From NCBI RefSeq assembly GCF_964340395.1, contig NC_135557.1, forward strand, positions 9,595,460-9,615,459: a DNA stretch of 20,000 nucleotides, read 5' to 3'. Under the pieces are notes generated by a model, which was not told the origin of the DNA, did not search any database, and saw only the letters and a list, made by a program, of their open reading frames with translations. The DNA is from Glandiceps talaboti. Lineage: Eukaryota > Hemichordata > Enteropneusta > Spengelidae. Positions 9,783-19,457 of this stretch are shown here, piece by piece. The position numbers were made by a program, and so were the translations under genes. Within the stretch, counting starts at the first letter, position 1. Every line of letters begins with the position of its first letter.

Positions 9783-11077
9783 TACATGTTTCTATTTTGC
9801 GGATTTGCGAGTACCAATATTAAATGAAACAAAAAGTGTAGCAGTTGACGTAATTGTCACTTGAAAACGGCACGCAAGCTTTAACTTTTTCAGTTGCAAA
9901 TAAAGCTAGTCACAGTCCATCGTATATCATCAATTGCAACAAGTCAGATAAACTACTGTCAGAGTACATTTGACAGGTTGAATACCATAGAAATTGTAAA
10001 CTATGTCTGTCGTGGGTGTAGTCTATACACAACTCATCACAGTCTAGGATCACATTACGACTTCACTGATTCCGTCTCATAAAACATAAGCATACCGATA
10101 GATCTAGATCTAGAGTACGTCAGGTTCGTGGTGTTAATGCCCTACAAATTTGGTACATTGTAACATACGAAAATATGTTCTGCATCTACATCGCAGTCCT
10201 GGCAAGCTTCGAATTCACGTTGCGTTCATCATCCGCCCTACTGTTACTGTTAATTTCGTTGAGTTACGATCTGTCTATCTAACGATTTTTAGAATATTGT
10301 AACGTAAAACTGTAAGGTTACATTTGTAATTGTGTTAATAATATATGTGAAAATACACTATATGTCAAAATAGAATAAACAGTTGTGTGTGTATTTCGAC
10401 AACACCCACTCGCAAAATCACGACAGCGAGATATGTTGATGGATGTGTTTAATGTTCAAGATGTCACAAAAGGTCAAGTGTCTGTGTATAACACTGTTGG
10501 CAACTGTAAGCCCTGTAAAATATTCACTATACGTGTATGTATATTTATACAATACAACGGTTGCGACGCACATATAGTCTGAGACACTTTTCACGATCGA
10601 TGTATTCGACAGAAACGGGGGATGATATCTGTGGGATTGAGATGACCTCTCTTTCAACGAGTCAATCTTCTAATCAGTTTATTATTCGTGAAAGTCGAAA
10701 CGTAACTTAAATGATTGTATTAATATACAGTGCATCCCTAGATTAGATTCTCTATAAACCCTCCAAACTTGAAATGTGTTCCTAGACTTTTTGAAACAAT
10801 GAAACAAATTTTAGGGTTCACCGTCCTTTTTCAAGGAAATCTTGTCCCGTAAAGTTACCTCAGTATTCGACAATCATATAAGATTCTAAAATGACTAATT
10901 TTTTATACTATTTTGTCCTCGATTTCAAAAAATTATTTTATTAATTTTTAGCAGTTAGGATCTGTGTACTTGATCGAATGAAGTAACAGCAACAGATTAA
11001 ATCGTTCATTTCTGAGGTGCATTGTACAAATGTTAAAATGTATTATATTCATAAAATATTTCAAAAATCACAAAGAA
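9783..11077. other. Unique DNA without a supported gene
   Basis: About 1.3 kb. An acceptor-like ctttttcag at about 9893 is followed by a 26-codon open stretch in one phase, with no ATG or donor. A perfect 14-base palindrome, tagatctagatcta, lies at 10099-10112. No gene could be supported. Confidence 0.55.
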
Positions 11078-11094
11078 CATCATCACCATTACCG

Positions 11095-11136
<42 letters not shown>

Positions 11137-11179
11137 GTACCACCACCACCACCACCACCATCGTATCATCATCATCACC
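11078..11179. repeat. (ATC)n and (CAC)n trinucleotide repeat
   Basis: ATC units (11094-11134) pass into CAC units (11138-11160) and back to ATC. The Ser-rich and Met-rich frames crossing it are repeat translations. Confidence 0.96.
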
Positions 11180-11970
11180 TAAAAATACCCGCATTGCAAG
11201 ATATTGGGGAACAGACATTATTTCGTTCACCATCACATGTTTAAGTAGTGATTTAAGTGCCTACCACAATGAGAAAAAAGGAGTAACTTGCAACTAGTCT
11301 GACAAAGAGAGGACACATTTCAAATAAATACATTAACAGTCTCTGATTCTCAAATCACCCATTAATCTTATTAACGAGTATATACACAGTATTATATATT
11401 ATAGTTTACGAGGCGATTATTACGAAATTTTAATCTGTTACACAGAGATACGTGCAAAATTAAAGTTTGCCTATGAAATAAAACTGACTTTATTTCTCTA
11501 AACTTATTTTCATCCGGGTGTTACATTACGGAATTTATGATATAATTTGATTTCATCCTGTATCCACCTTTTGTTGTTCAGCTTAGGCCGACAGTAAAAT
11601 GCCGAAAGTTTAAATTTAATAATTTATCCAAGTTCGTTCGAACTTTAGTGTTACTAACGCGGCATTATCTCGCCCACTATTTTAATATCCATGATCTCTT
11701 ACAGTTTAAGTCTAATTGATATGCAATCACCAATTTGAGATTTGAGACACCTTAAAAAGGGAGGGGTGTGTGTGTTAAACCATCTTGTTGGGAGTGGAAG
11801 TTTACCTGCTGTTTTTATTTTATCTGATTCTATCGTGAATTTGAAATGTACTCACAAAAAAATAGTCGCAACAAAATTAAACCCAGAGGTTTGGATACGT
11901 ATAGGACGTATTCACAATGACTGTTATCCGACAAATACGCCAAGCGACTATTAGCGTCCTTTATTATAAT
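11180..11970. other. Unique AT-rich DNA
   Basis: No gene was recognised. A frame at 11742-11954 begins with TTG only and lacks any family signature. Confidence 0.55.
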
Positions 11971-12238
11971 TTACATAAAAAACGGGCCTATAAAAATTGA
12001 GATGTTCTGATTACGCTCAACAAGTACTGTAGAATAGGCGGAGAAGGTTGTTTTTTCATGTATGAGGGTCGAATTCGGGTAGCTGTGTTTCCATTGTCGT
12101 CTCTGTGTTATTGGTTTCTTCTCATCGGATGTACAGTCATTACAGATTGGAAGAACAGTTTCAGAATGTCTTTTTAAGTTGACCTCAGTTTCCGCATCCA
12201 CTACGTATCGCGAGACTTCACTGTTTGCGTGATTTTAT
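11971..12238 (-). CDS. Unidentified protein-like open frame (possible terminal exon)
   Basis: The minus-strand frame stays open for about 89 codons from just after a TAA at 12239 down to a TAA at 11971-11973. It has no ATG in its upstream part, so if real it is an exon, not a complete gene. The peptide is mixed and hydrophilic, with VLPICNDCTSDEKK and QRRQWKHSYPN segments. An AATAAA polyadenylation signal lies on the minus strand at 11960-11965, just past the stop. I see no good acceptor on its upstream side. In this AT-rich DNA both the signal and the frame could be accidental. Confidence 0.2.
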
Positions 12239-12288
12239 TAGTTTATTCTCGATTATGTATAAAAAAGAATGGTTAGGGTTGGCAGTAT

Positions 12289-12489
12289 ATGAGTACAAGT
12301 AGGACCGGGTATCAAACAACTTCGTTTAGGCCTTATACCACATTTATCCCGGAGATTGCTAGCAAACCAGAACCAGATGCCAGGACATTTTGTTTTCCAC
12401 CGGGCCTACACAAACGTGCTACGAGACGGTGTGGTACCGTTGTAGTAGAGAAGTCTGCATTTAATGTATTCCCAAACGGAAGCATTTAA
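12289..12489 (+). CDS. Unidentified 66-residue ATG open frame
   Basis: Starts at a genuine ATG (weak Kozak context) and ends at TAA. The stretch has higher GC than its flanks and a balanced, proline- and arginine-containing peptide including FRPYTTFIPEIASKPEPDA, unlike the repeat-derived frames nearby. A second ATG frame of 65 codons (12464-12661) overlaps its 3' end in another phase, as a frameshifted continuation might. No domain or signal peptide is recognisable. It could be a decayed gene, a mobile-element remnant or chance. Confidence 0.25.
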   Translation: MSTSRTGYQTTSFRPYTTFIPEIASKPEPDARTFCFPPGLHKRATRRCGTVVVEKSAFNVFPNGSI

Positions 12490-13072
12490 AATATATAATT
12501 CGTATAAATTTGGAATTTTCTCGCCATCTTCAACATCAACATGGTTCAATCGCATACCTGAATTTCGTACCAAGTGCACTCTCAAAACATACTTTGAATT
12601 TCTAATCGACGTGAATTTGATTAACGATACCACATTTTGTACAACGTTAACGAAATTCTAGGTTAAGTAGAGGAGACCGTATTGAGGAGAGTGGACTGTA
12701 CTTTTGAGGTCAAAGGTCGAAGTCTACGTCATAAATCATACGTCACAAGCTATGTAGTTCAGTGTAATGAAATAAAGATTATCATTGACGGCATTTATAC
12801 CATAGTCGACGTCCGTTCAAAGTATCGACACGTGCTGTGAAATGAAATAAGAGTCATGTTTTAAGGAAATTACAGAAGGAAAGATGACCGCATGTTTGTT
12901 GGAAAGTGCACATCCTAAGAAGTTGTGATTCGTTCAGGAGATACGGAAAATTAGAATATCAGTTAACTGCTAACACTAGTTTTATACAGCGTAATGATAG
13001 GTAGCACATCCTCCCGCATAGATTTATTGATTTTCCCTTCAGGGCCACTCTTGTAATCCATTCATCACACCC

Positions 13073-13073
<1 letters not shown>
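12490..13073. other. Unique DNA
   Basis: Contains the overlapping 65-codon frame to 12661; beyond that I see no recognised feature. Confidence 0.5.

Positions 13074-13126
<53 letters not shown>
13074..13126. repeat. (AAC)n trinucleotide repeat
   Basis: About 17 perfect AAC units. The poly-Cys frame on the minus strand is a repeat translation. Confidence 0.98.
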
Positions 13127-13486
13127 TGAATTGTATCTTGAAGTGTAATTTTCCAAATACTGTAATACAGTTTACAAGGACAAATTGCAAGTTACGAATA
13201 TCATAAACAGGAATCCCCCGTTTCACATCTACGCCAAAACATATTCACGTACGAACTACAGAGAAAACAATTTGCGCATGTGGGTCGTACGAGGTAATCT
13301 TGAATTAAGTATTGTTACACATATATTTGTATTTGTTTATCAATTTCATTGCAGTACGAATATGTAGGGGATTTATTATTTAAAACAGAGATGAGTAGGA
13401 AATAACTTGTTGACTTGTTTATAGATTTCAAAACGTCGACCATCCATCCAATCATCAATCCATCCATACGTAGTTAATACTTGCAA
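13127..13486. other. Unique DNA with a short CATC-rich segment
   Basis: No gene was seen. Imperfect CATC units lie at 13438-13468, just left of the first TACA array. Confidence 0.6.
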
Positions 13487-13565
13487 ATGCATACATACAT
13501 ACATGCATACATACATACATACATACATACATACATACATACATACATACATACATACATACATA
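13487..13565. repeat. (TACA)n array bounding tRNA unit A
   Basis: TACA units with one ATGC variant. The right junction, tactctctgcc, is identical to the junction at 17117, so it marks the edge of a repeated unit. Confidence 0.97.
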
Positions 13566-14405
13566 CTCTCTGCCTTACTGGTATTTATTTTGTGTACATC
13601 AAAGATAGAAACGTTTAGCATATGGCATGTAGCGAAGACCGTGTTTGTGTTGAAAGTCATGGGCTACTCATAAATCAAGACCTTCACAGTCAACACGTGG
13701 TGTACTATAACAGTGCAGTTACTGTAGAAGTTCAGCTGAAGTTACTCATGTTTGCATTGCATTATGTGGTCTACATACTCGTACATGTAGCGTAGAAGTT
13801 AAGGTAACTCGGTGAAATATGGTTCCCTTTTAAACAACAGTAGTTCAAATATCAAAAAATAATGTTTTCGTTTTTAGAAACAAGTTTCATCGTATATCTC
13901 CATTGCAAAAAGAAAGCATTGTTGGTCACCATTAATTTCACTTAGCATCCATTGTTGTGGGTGTCAAACTATTTTCAGTTGCTTTTAAGTCCTTGACGGC
14001 CAAGTGCTCATAAGAAATGATTTATTTTGTCAGGCTGTGGGCCACAGTACGTTACAATATCAACATTAAAAAAGAATAGCTGATCTTATTATATTAAATT
14101 CAGTAACAAATGCTAACATTGGATAGATGTTACATGAGAGCATTGCAAGTTACTTTTCACTGACTCTGTTTGATACAACGTCGCAGAGAGACTGTTCATT
14201 TTACGCTTTAAGTGACAATATAAGTGATTTTTTTTTGCAAATAGTTAAAATACTATAAAATAATAAAAAATAAAAATGAAACTTAATATCGAGTTTTGAA
14301 TTATGAATCAAATCAATAGAATAATTAAAACAGTTTGTGTTCTCACCAAGTAACTTGTCATTTATCATTGTCGGGTTGACAGTACAACATACGGCAAAAG
14401 CTATG

Positions 14406-14410
14406 AAAAA
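14406..14410 (-). terminator. Pol III T-run terminator, copy A
   Basis: Five T on the minus strand, six bases past the discriminator base of tRNA copy A. Confidence 0.7.
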
Positions 14411-14415
14411 TAGCA

Positions 14416-14486
14416 TGCATTGGCCGGGAAACGAACCCGGGCCTCCCGCGTGGCAGGCGAGAATTCTACCACTGAACCACCAATGC
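14416..14486 (-). tRNA. tRNA-Gly (GCC), copy A, T-loop variant
   Basis: A 71-base gene including an A discriminator. It has the seven-pair acceptor GCATTGG/CCAATGC, the A-box region GGTTCAGTGGTAG, the anticodon loop around CTGCCAC with anticodon GCC, and the T arm CCGGG/CCCGG. Compared with copy C it has one change: A58 to T in the T loop (plus-strand base 14431). A58 is nearly invariant; it pairs with T54, is the m1A58 site and belongs to the B box. Transcription or folding is therefore likely weakened, although all stems remain paired. A five-T terminator follows. It lies in tandem unit A, in the same orientation as the other copies. Confidence 0.93.
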
Positions 14487-14909
14487 TTTACATTTCATTT
14501 ATTAACACCTTTTACTTTTTACATATTTTGATTATTTTTACCATGATAGCCAGAGACATCATCCGATATTCAATATCAACTCACCTTGTCTTGATTAGTA
14601 ATACAAATTAATATCTCAAAGACTATAAAATAGTTGTGTAATATTATAATTATACAACTACAGAACAATGAAGTCAAATAGTGAAGTTCTAAAGTTAACA
14701 CATTACGTCACAATAAAACTTGCTGACACTTCAATCGTTCCTTGTACAAACAATTCTGAAATACACGATGTCGAAGACCTATGTTGTTACATAACGGAAT
14801 GTCACTGTATGTACAAAGTTTAAATGCTTTTTGACTTTAAGTGAGAGTACATAATGAAAATTACTAAAATATCCTGAAAGGATTTAATTTAGGTCTGTGA
14901 CTCGTAACA

Positions 14910-14947
14910 TATACATACATACACAAACACACACACACATACATACA

Positions 14948-14981
<34 letters not shown>

Positions 14982-15023
14982 CATACATACATACATACAT
15001 ACATAGTTACATACATACATACA
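14910..15023. repeat. (TACA)n array at the 3' side of the LINE fragment, copy 1
   Basis: TACA with CACA, TATA and tagttac variants. From 14975 the pattern is the same as at 18273, including the single tagttac interruption. Confidence 0.96.
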
Positions 15024-15785
15024 TGAATGAATGAATGAATGAATCTTTATTTCACCAAAGTTAAACAATCACGAAAGAAAAGACAAAAGTTCGAATACAG
15101 AAAAAAAATGATAATAAAATATATTAACGTGGGGACCATGGAAATAGGTAAGCATACCTAGTCGTGTCCATGATCCAACCTACTACTTAAATTATAATAC
15201 ATGATACGAGAAATAGTGAAATACAATGTAACTACTAAAAACTACTATTTACAAGAAATGTGAAAATAAATACAATGTGACTAGAGGGCTAATTGGAAAA
15301 TGCGGATAAGTCTAAGTACAAAGGAGCATTTGGCAAGTTACAAAAAAAAACATTACTCTGTGAAAAGATGTATTTTTAACTGTTTTTTGAATTGGTGTCT
15401 ATTAGAAATAAGTTTTATTGTTGTTGGGAGTGAATTCCAGTGCTGAGTACAAGCATATTTGAAGTTATGTTTGCTGACCGTGAGCTTTACCTTAGGGACT
15501 GGCAGGTTTCCACTGAGACATGAACGAGTTAAGTAATTGTGAGGCACGGGTTGGGGTATGTAATGGTGAAGATTACGGGCGTAATGACTGTTATTGAGGT
15601 CAAAGAAGAACAAACAGGAATATTGTTTACAAAGCTTATGGATATTAAGAATACCAAGTCGGGAAAACAGGGGAGTGGAGGGGGCATCGAAACTAGAGAA
15701 AGATATAAGTCTGACAAGCTTCTTTTGAAGAAGAAGGAGAGGTTTCAAAGTGGTCGAATATGTATTTCCCCAGATTTCTATATGA
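15024..15785 (-). mobile_element. 5'-truncated non-LTR retrotransposon fragment, copy 1
   Basis: Minus-strand element. Its 5' end is cut at about 15785 and abuts a TACA array. It contains the 3' end of the reverse-transcriptase frame, a 3' UTR of about 300 bases, an AATAAA signal at 15046-15051 and a 3' tail of ATTC units (15024-15043). Such tetranucleotide tails are common in CR1/L2/Jockey-type LINEs. Copy 18323-19085 is the same apart from one extra A in an A-run. Target-site duplications cannot be recognised inside the microsatellite. Confidence 0.85.
15353..15783 (-). pseudogene. C-terminal fragment of a LINE reverse transcriptase
   Basis: The frame starts in the TACA array, so its true N-terminus is lost. 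Non-repeat residues begin HIEIWGNTYSTTLKPLLLLQ, the familiar end of the reverse-transcriptase domain (IE-x-WG) in CR1/Jockey/RTE-X-type LINEs. QKKLVRLI, a PLF-xx-LGIL segment, HYIPQP, a C-terminal TQHWNSLP and a lysine-rich end before TAA then follow. About 143 residues survive out of a protein that would normally be several times longer, and the catalytic YADD-type region is absent. The Met-Tyr-Val-Cys leader of this frame is translated microsatellite. The frame is undamaged in both copies, consistent with recent insertion or duplication. Family assignment is from motif memory, not a search. Confidence 0.8.
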
Positions 15786-15922
15786 ATACATACATACATA
15801 CATACATACATACATACATACATACATACACACACACGTACGTACGTACATACATACATACATACATACATACATACATACACACACACATCCATCCATA
15901 CAAGCATACATACATACATACA

Positions 15923-15955
<33 letters not shown>

Positions 15956-15966
15956 GCATACATACA

Positions 15967-15999
<33 letters not shown>

Positions 16000-16106
16000 G
16001 CATACATACATACATACATACATACATACATACATACATACATACATGCATACATACATACATACATGCATACATACATACATACATACATACATACATA
16101 CATACA

Positions 16107-16134
<28 letters not shown>
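15786..16134. repeat. Long (TACA)n array, copy 1
   Basis: About 350 bases with internal landmarks in a fixed order: acacacacgtacgtacgtac, acacacacatccatccatacaagc, two tatatgcatac blocks, then two catgcatac blocks. The array at 19086-19455 has the same landmarks in the same order with altered spacing. Confidence 0.98.
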
Positions 16135-16137
<3 letters not shown>

Positions 16138-16438
16138 TAAATTGAGTAACAAATGCTAACCTTGGATAGATGTTACATGAGCGCATTGCAAGTTAGTTTT
16201 CACTAGCTATGTGTGATACAACGTCGCAGAGAGACTGTGCATTTTACGCTTTAAGTAATGAAATGTTGTTGTTTTTTGCAAATGGTTTAAATACTATAAA
16301 ATTAAAAACATAAAAAATGAAACTTAATATCAAGTTTTGAATTATGAATCAAATCAATAGAATAATTAAAAAAGTTTGTCACCAAGTAACTTGTCAATTA
16401 TCATTGTCCGATTGGCAGTACAAACTGCAAAAGCTATG

Positions 16439-16442
16439 AAAA
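16439..16442 (-). terminator. Short Pol III T-run, copy B
   Basis: Only four T on the minus strand, about 11 bases past the gene; weaker than the five-T runs of the other copies. Confidence 0.5.
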
Positions 16443-16453
16443 CTAGAAAGAGA

Positions 16454-16524
16454 TGCATTGGCTGGGAATAGAACCCGGGCCTCCCGCGTGGCAGGCGAGA
16501 ATTCTACCACTGAACCACCAATGC
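16454..16524 (-). tRNA. tRNA-Gly (GCC), copy B, probably decayed
   Basis: Same 71-base layout and GCC anticodon as the others. It has two changes relative to copy C. G57 to T in the T loop (plus base 16470) alters the conserved purine of the B box. G64 to A (plus base 16463) creates a C50-A64 mismatch in the T stem. Its downstream T-run is only four long and the flank before it differs from its sisters. These coincident defects suggest a pseudogene or a weakly expressed gene, though the acceptor, D and anticodon arms are unchanged. Confidence 0.88.
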
Positions 16525-16917
16525 TTCAATTTCTTATTGTTAACACCTTTTACTTTTTATATATTTTGATTATTTTTACCATGATAGCCAGAGACATTCA
16601 ATATCAACTCATCTTGTCTTGATTAGTAATACAGATAATTCATATCTCAAAGACTATAAAATAGTTGTGTAATATTATAATTATACATCTACAGAACAAT
16701 GACGTCATATAATGAAATTCTAAAGTTAACACATTATGTCATATTAAAACTTGCAGACACTTCAAACAATTCTGAAATACGCGATGTCGAATACTTATGT
16801 TGTTATGTAACGGAATGTCACTGTATGTAAAAAGTTTAAATGCTTTTTTGACTTCAAGTCAGAGTACATAATAAATATTACTAAAATATCCTGAATGGAT
16901 ATAATTTAGGTGACTCG

Positions 16918-17023
16918 TAACACATACATACAAACACACACACACATTCATACATACATACATACATACATACATACAAATAAACAAACAAACACGCACG
17001 CACGCACACACACACACACACAC

Positions 17024-17056
<33 letters not shown>

Positions 17057-17116
17057 TACATACATACATACATACATACATACATACATACATACATACA
17101 TACATACATACATACA
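16918..17116. repeat. (TACA)n array with CACA, AAAC and GCAC variants
   Basis: About 200 bases between units B and C. The right edge joins tactctctgcc exactly as at 13566. Confidence 0.97.
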
Positions 17117-17967
17117 TACTCTCTGCCTTACTGGTATTTATTTTGTGTACATCAAAGATAGAAACGTTTAGCATATGGCATGTAGCGAAGACAATGTTTG
17201 TGTTGAAAGTCATGGACTACTCATAAATCAAGACCATCACAGTCAACACGTGGTGTACTGTAACAGTGCAGTTACTGTAGAAGTTCAGCTGAAGTTACTC
17301 ATGTTTGCATTACATTATGGTCTACATACTCGTACATGTAGCGTAGAAGTTAAGGTAACTCGGTGAAATATGGATCACTTTTAAACAACAGTAGTTCAAA
17401 TATCAAGAAATAATATTTTCATTTTTAGAAACAAGTTTTATATTACATCTCCGTGGCAAAAAGAAAGCGTTGTTCGTCACCATTAATTTCACTTCGCATC
17501 CATTGTTGTGGGTGTCAAACAATTTTCAGTTGCTTTTCAATCCTTGACGGCCAAATGCCCATAAGAAATGATTTAATTTGTCAGGCTGTGGGCCACAGTA
17601 CGATACAATATCAACATTAAAGAATAGCTGATCTTATTATATTAAATTGAGTAACAAATGCTAACCTTGGATAGATGTTACATGCACGCATTGCAAGTTA
17701 CTTTTCACTAGCTCTGTTTGATACAACGTCGCTCTGTTTGATACAACGCTTTAAGTAAAATCTCAATATTTAGTACATGACAATAGAAGTGCTGTTTTTT
17801 TCAAATACTTTAAATGCTATAATATTAAAAACATAAAAAATGAAACTTAATATCAAGTTTTGAATTATGAATCAAATCAATAGAATAATTAAAAAAGTTT
17901 TATGTTCTCAAGTAACTTGTCAATTATTATTGTCGGATTGACAGTACAACATACGGCAAAAGCTATG

Positions 17968-17972
17968 AAAAA
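17968..17972 (-). terminator. Pol III T-run terminator, copy C
   Basis: Five T on the minus strand, six bases past the discriminator of copy C. Confidence 0.75.
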
Positions 17973-17977
17973 TAGCA

Positions 17978-18048
17978 TGCATTGGCCGGGAATCGAACCC
18001 GGGCCTCCCGCGTGGCAGGCGAGAATTCTACCACTGAACCACCAATGC
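17978..18048 (-). tRNA. tRNA-Gly (GCC), copy C, canonical
   Basis: The intact member of the array: 71 bases with A discriminator, no intron, anticodon GCC reading GGC and GGT glycine codons. The acceptor (GCATTGG/CCAATGC), D arm, anticodon arm and T arm (CCGGG with GGTTCGATTCC B box) are all fully paired and, as I remember it, equal to the animal tRNA-Gly(GCC) consensus. RNA polymerase III would use the internal A and B boxes; a five-T terminator follows. It is the copy most likely to be expressed. Confidence 0.97.
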
Positions 18049-18274
18049 TTCACATTTCATTTATTAACACCTTTTACTTTTCATTTATTTTGATTATTTT
18101 TACCATGATAGGCAGAGACATCATCCGATATTCCATATCAACTCACCTTGTCTTGGTTAGTAATAAAAATTAATATCTCAAAGACTATAAAATAGTTGTA
18201 TAATATTATAATTATACATCTACAGAACAATGAAGTCAAATAGTGAAGATCTAAAGTTAACACATTACGTCACA

Positions 18275-18322
18275 TATATACATACATACATACATACATA
18301 CATAGTTACATACATACATACA
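18275..18322. repeat. (TACA)n array at the 3' side of LINE copy 2
   Basis: Short TACA run with the same tagttac interruption as 14975-15023. It is truncated on the left, where it meets unit C. Confidence 0.95.
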
Positions 18323-19085
18323 TGAATGAATGAATGAATGAATCTTTATTTCACCAAAGTTAAACAATCACGAAAGAAAAGACAAAAGTTCGAATACAGA
18401 AAAAAAATGATAATAAAATATATTAACGTGGGGACCATGGAAATAGGTAAGCATACCTAGTCGTGTCCATGATCCAACCTACTACTTAAATTATAATACA
18501 TGATACGAGAAATAGTGAAATACAATGTAACTACTAAAAACTACTATTTACAAGAAATGTGAAAATAAATACAATGTGACTAGAGGGCTAATTGGAAAAT
18601 GCGGATAAGTCTAAGTACAAAGGAGCATTTGGCAAGTTACAAAAAAAAAACATTACTCTGTGAAAAGATGTATTTTTAACTGTTTTTTGAATTGGTGTCT
18701 ATTAGAAATAAGTTTTATTGTTGTTGGGAGTGAATTCCAGTGCTGAGTACAAGCATATTTGAAGTTATGTTTGCTGACCGTGAGCTTTACCTTAGGGACT
18801 GGCAGGTTTCCACTGAGACATGAACGAGTTAAGTAATTGTGAGGCACGGGTTGGGGTATGTAATGGTGAAGATTACGGGCGTAATGACTGTTATTGAGGT
18901 CAAAGAAGAACAAACAGGAATATTGTTTACAAAGCTTATGGATATTAAGAATACCAAGTCGGGAAAACAGGGGAGTGGAGGGGGCATCGAAACTAGAGAA
19001 AGATATAAGTCTGACAAGCTTCTTTTGAAGAAGAAGGAGAGGTTTCAAAGTGGTCGAATATGTATTTCCCCAGATTTCTATATGA
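18323..19085 (-). mobile_element. 5'-truncated non-LTR retrotransposon fragment, copy 2
   Basis: Matches 15024-15785 base for base as far as I could compare, except for one extra A in the A-run near 18641-18650. AATAAA lies at 18345-18350. The shared flanks show it arose by segmental duplication and not by a second insertion. Confidence 0.85.
18653..19083 (-). pseudogene. C-terminal LINE reverse-transcriptase fragment, copy 2
   Basis: Same protein fragment as at 15353-15783, ending in IHLFTE before TAA, with no damaging change. It lacks the catalytic core and N-terminal domains and cannot be autonomous. Confidence 0.8.
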
Positions 19086-19250
19086 ATACATACATACATA
19101 CATACATACATACATACATACATACACACACACGTACGTACGTACGTACGTACGTACATACATACATACATACATACATACATACATACATACATACATA
19201 CACACACACATCCATCCATACAAGCATACATACATACATACATACATACA

Positions 19251-19283
<33 letters not shown>

Positions 19284-19294
19284 GCATACATACA

Positions 19295-19327
<33 letters not shown>

Positions 19328-19426
19328 GCATACATACATACATACATACATACATACATACATACATACATACATACATACATACATACATGCATACATA
19401 CATACATACATGCATACATACATACA

Positions 19427-19455
<29 letters not shown>
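19086..19455. repeat. Long (TACA)n array, copy 2
   Basis: About 370 bases with the same ordered landmarks as 15786-16134. The ACGT run is longer and the spacing between tatatgcatac blocks differs, so the arrays have changed length since duplication. Confidence 0.98.

Positions 19456-19457
<2 letters not shown>

Larger units (their letters stand above)
13566..14909. repeat. tRNA-Gly tandem unit A
   Basis: About 1.34 kb between TACA arrays. The left part (to about 14090) matches 17117-17638 of unit C closely, by eye roughly 95 percent. The remainder matches the spacer, tRNA and downstream parts of units B, C and D. It contains the perfect palindrome ctgtgg-g-ccacag at 14035-14047, conserved at 17586-17598 in unit C. 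No protein-coding frame is conserved in the spacer, and shared frames there track nucleotide identity. Confidence 0.9.
16135..16917. repeat. tRNA-Gly tandem unit B (5' part missing)
   Basis: Begins abruptly at tattaaattgag, corresponding to 14092 in unit A and 17640 in unit C; the preceding 500 bases of the unit are replaced by TACA/LINE DNA. Relative to A it has a 10-base deletion in the sequence after the tRNA (about 16595) and a perfect TGACGTCA at 16700-16707 where A and C have TGAAGTCA. It ends in a TACA array at 16918, like unit A. Confidence 0.88.
17117..18274. repeat. tRNA-Gly tandem unit C
   Basis: Full-length left part matching unit A, then the tRNA spacer and gene. It carries a 20-base tandem duplication (gctctgtttgatacaacg, at 17711-17730 and 17731-17750) that replaces the cagagagactg segment present in A, B and D. 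After the tRNA the unit stops early: at about 18272 (cattacgtcaca) it joins TACA/LINE DNA, about 180 bases short of the ends of A and B. Confidence 0.88.

Noticed and set aside
11017-11244. Ser/Pro-rich 75-residue frame and its Met-rich antisense frame
   Set aside because: Both are produced by the ATC and CAC trinucleotide repeats; the flanking residues show no family signature.
12959-13156. Poly-cysteine minus-strand frame
   Set aside because: Encoded entirely by the AAC repeat.
13376-13660. Conserved frame starting MTFNTN shared by units A and C
   Set aside because: Its conservation equals the nucleotide identity of the duplicated spacer, and it runs directly into the TACA repeat.
15539-16159. 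206-residue plus-strand frame across the LINE fragment
   Set aside because: Antisense shadow of the reverse-transcriptase fragment plus repeat; the same applies to 18839-19465.
15778-16186. Long Met-Tyr-Val-Cys / Ile-His-Thr-Tyr repeat proteins on both strands
   Set aside because: TACA units have no stop in most frames, so every frame stays open. The same happens at 8539-8916, 16859-17161 and 18993-19506. These are microsatellite translations.
17902-18093. Short plus-strand frames over the tRNA genes, also at 14337, 14420, 17982 and 19798
   Set aside because: They are antisense translations of the tRNA-Gly gene and recur only because the gene recurs.
13487-19455. CRISPR-like regular repeats
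   Set aside because: The repeats are 4-base microsatellites with no unique spacers, and the genome is eukaryotic.
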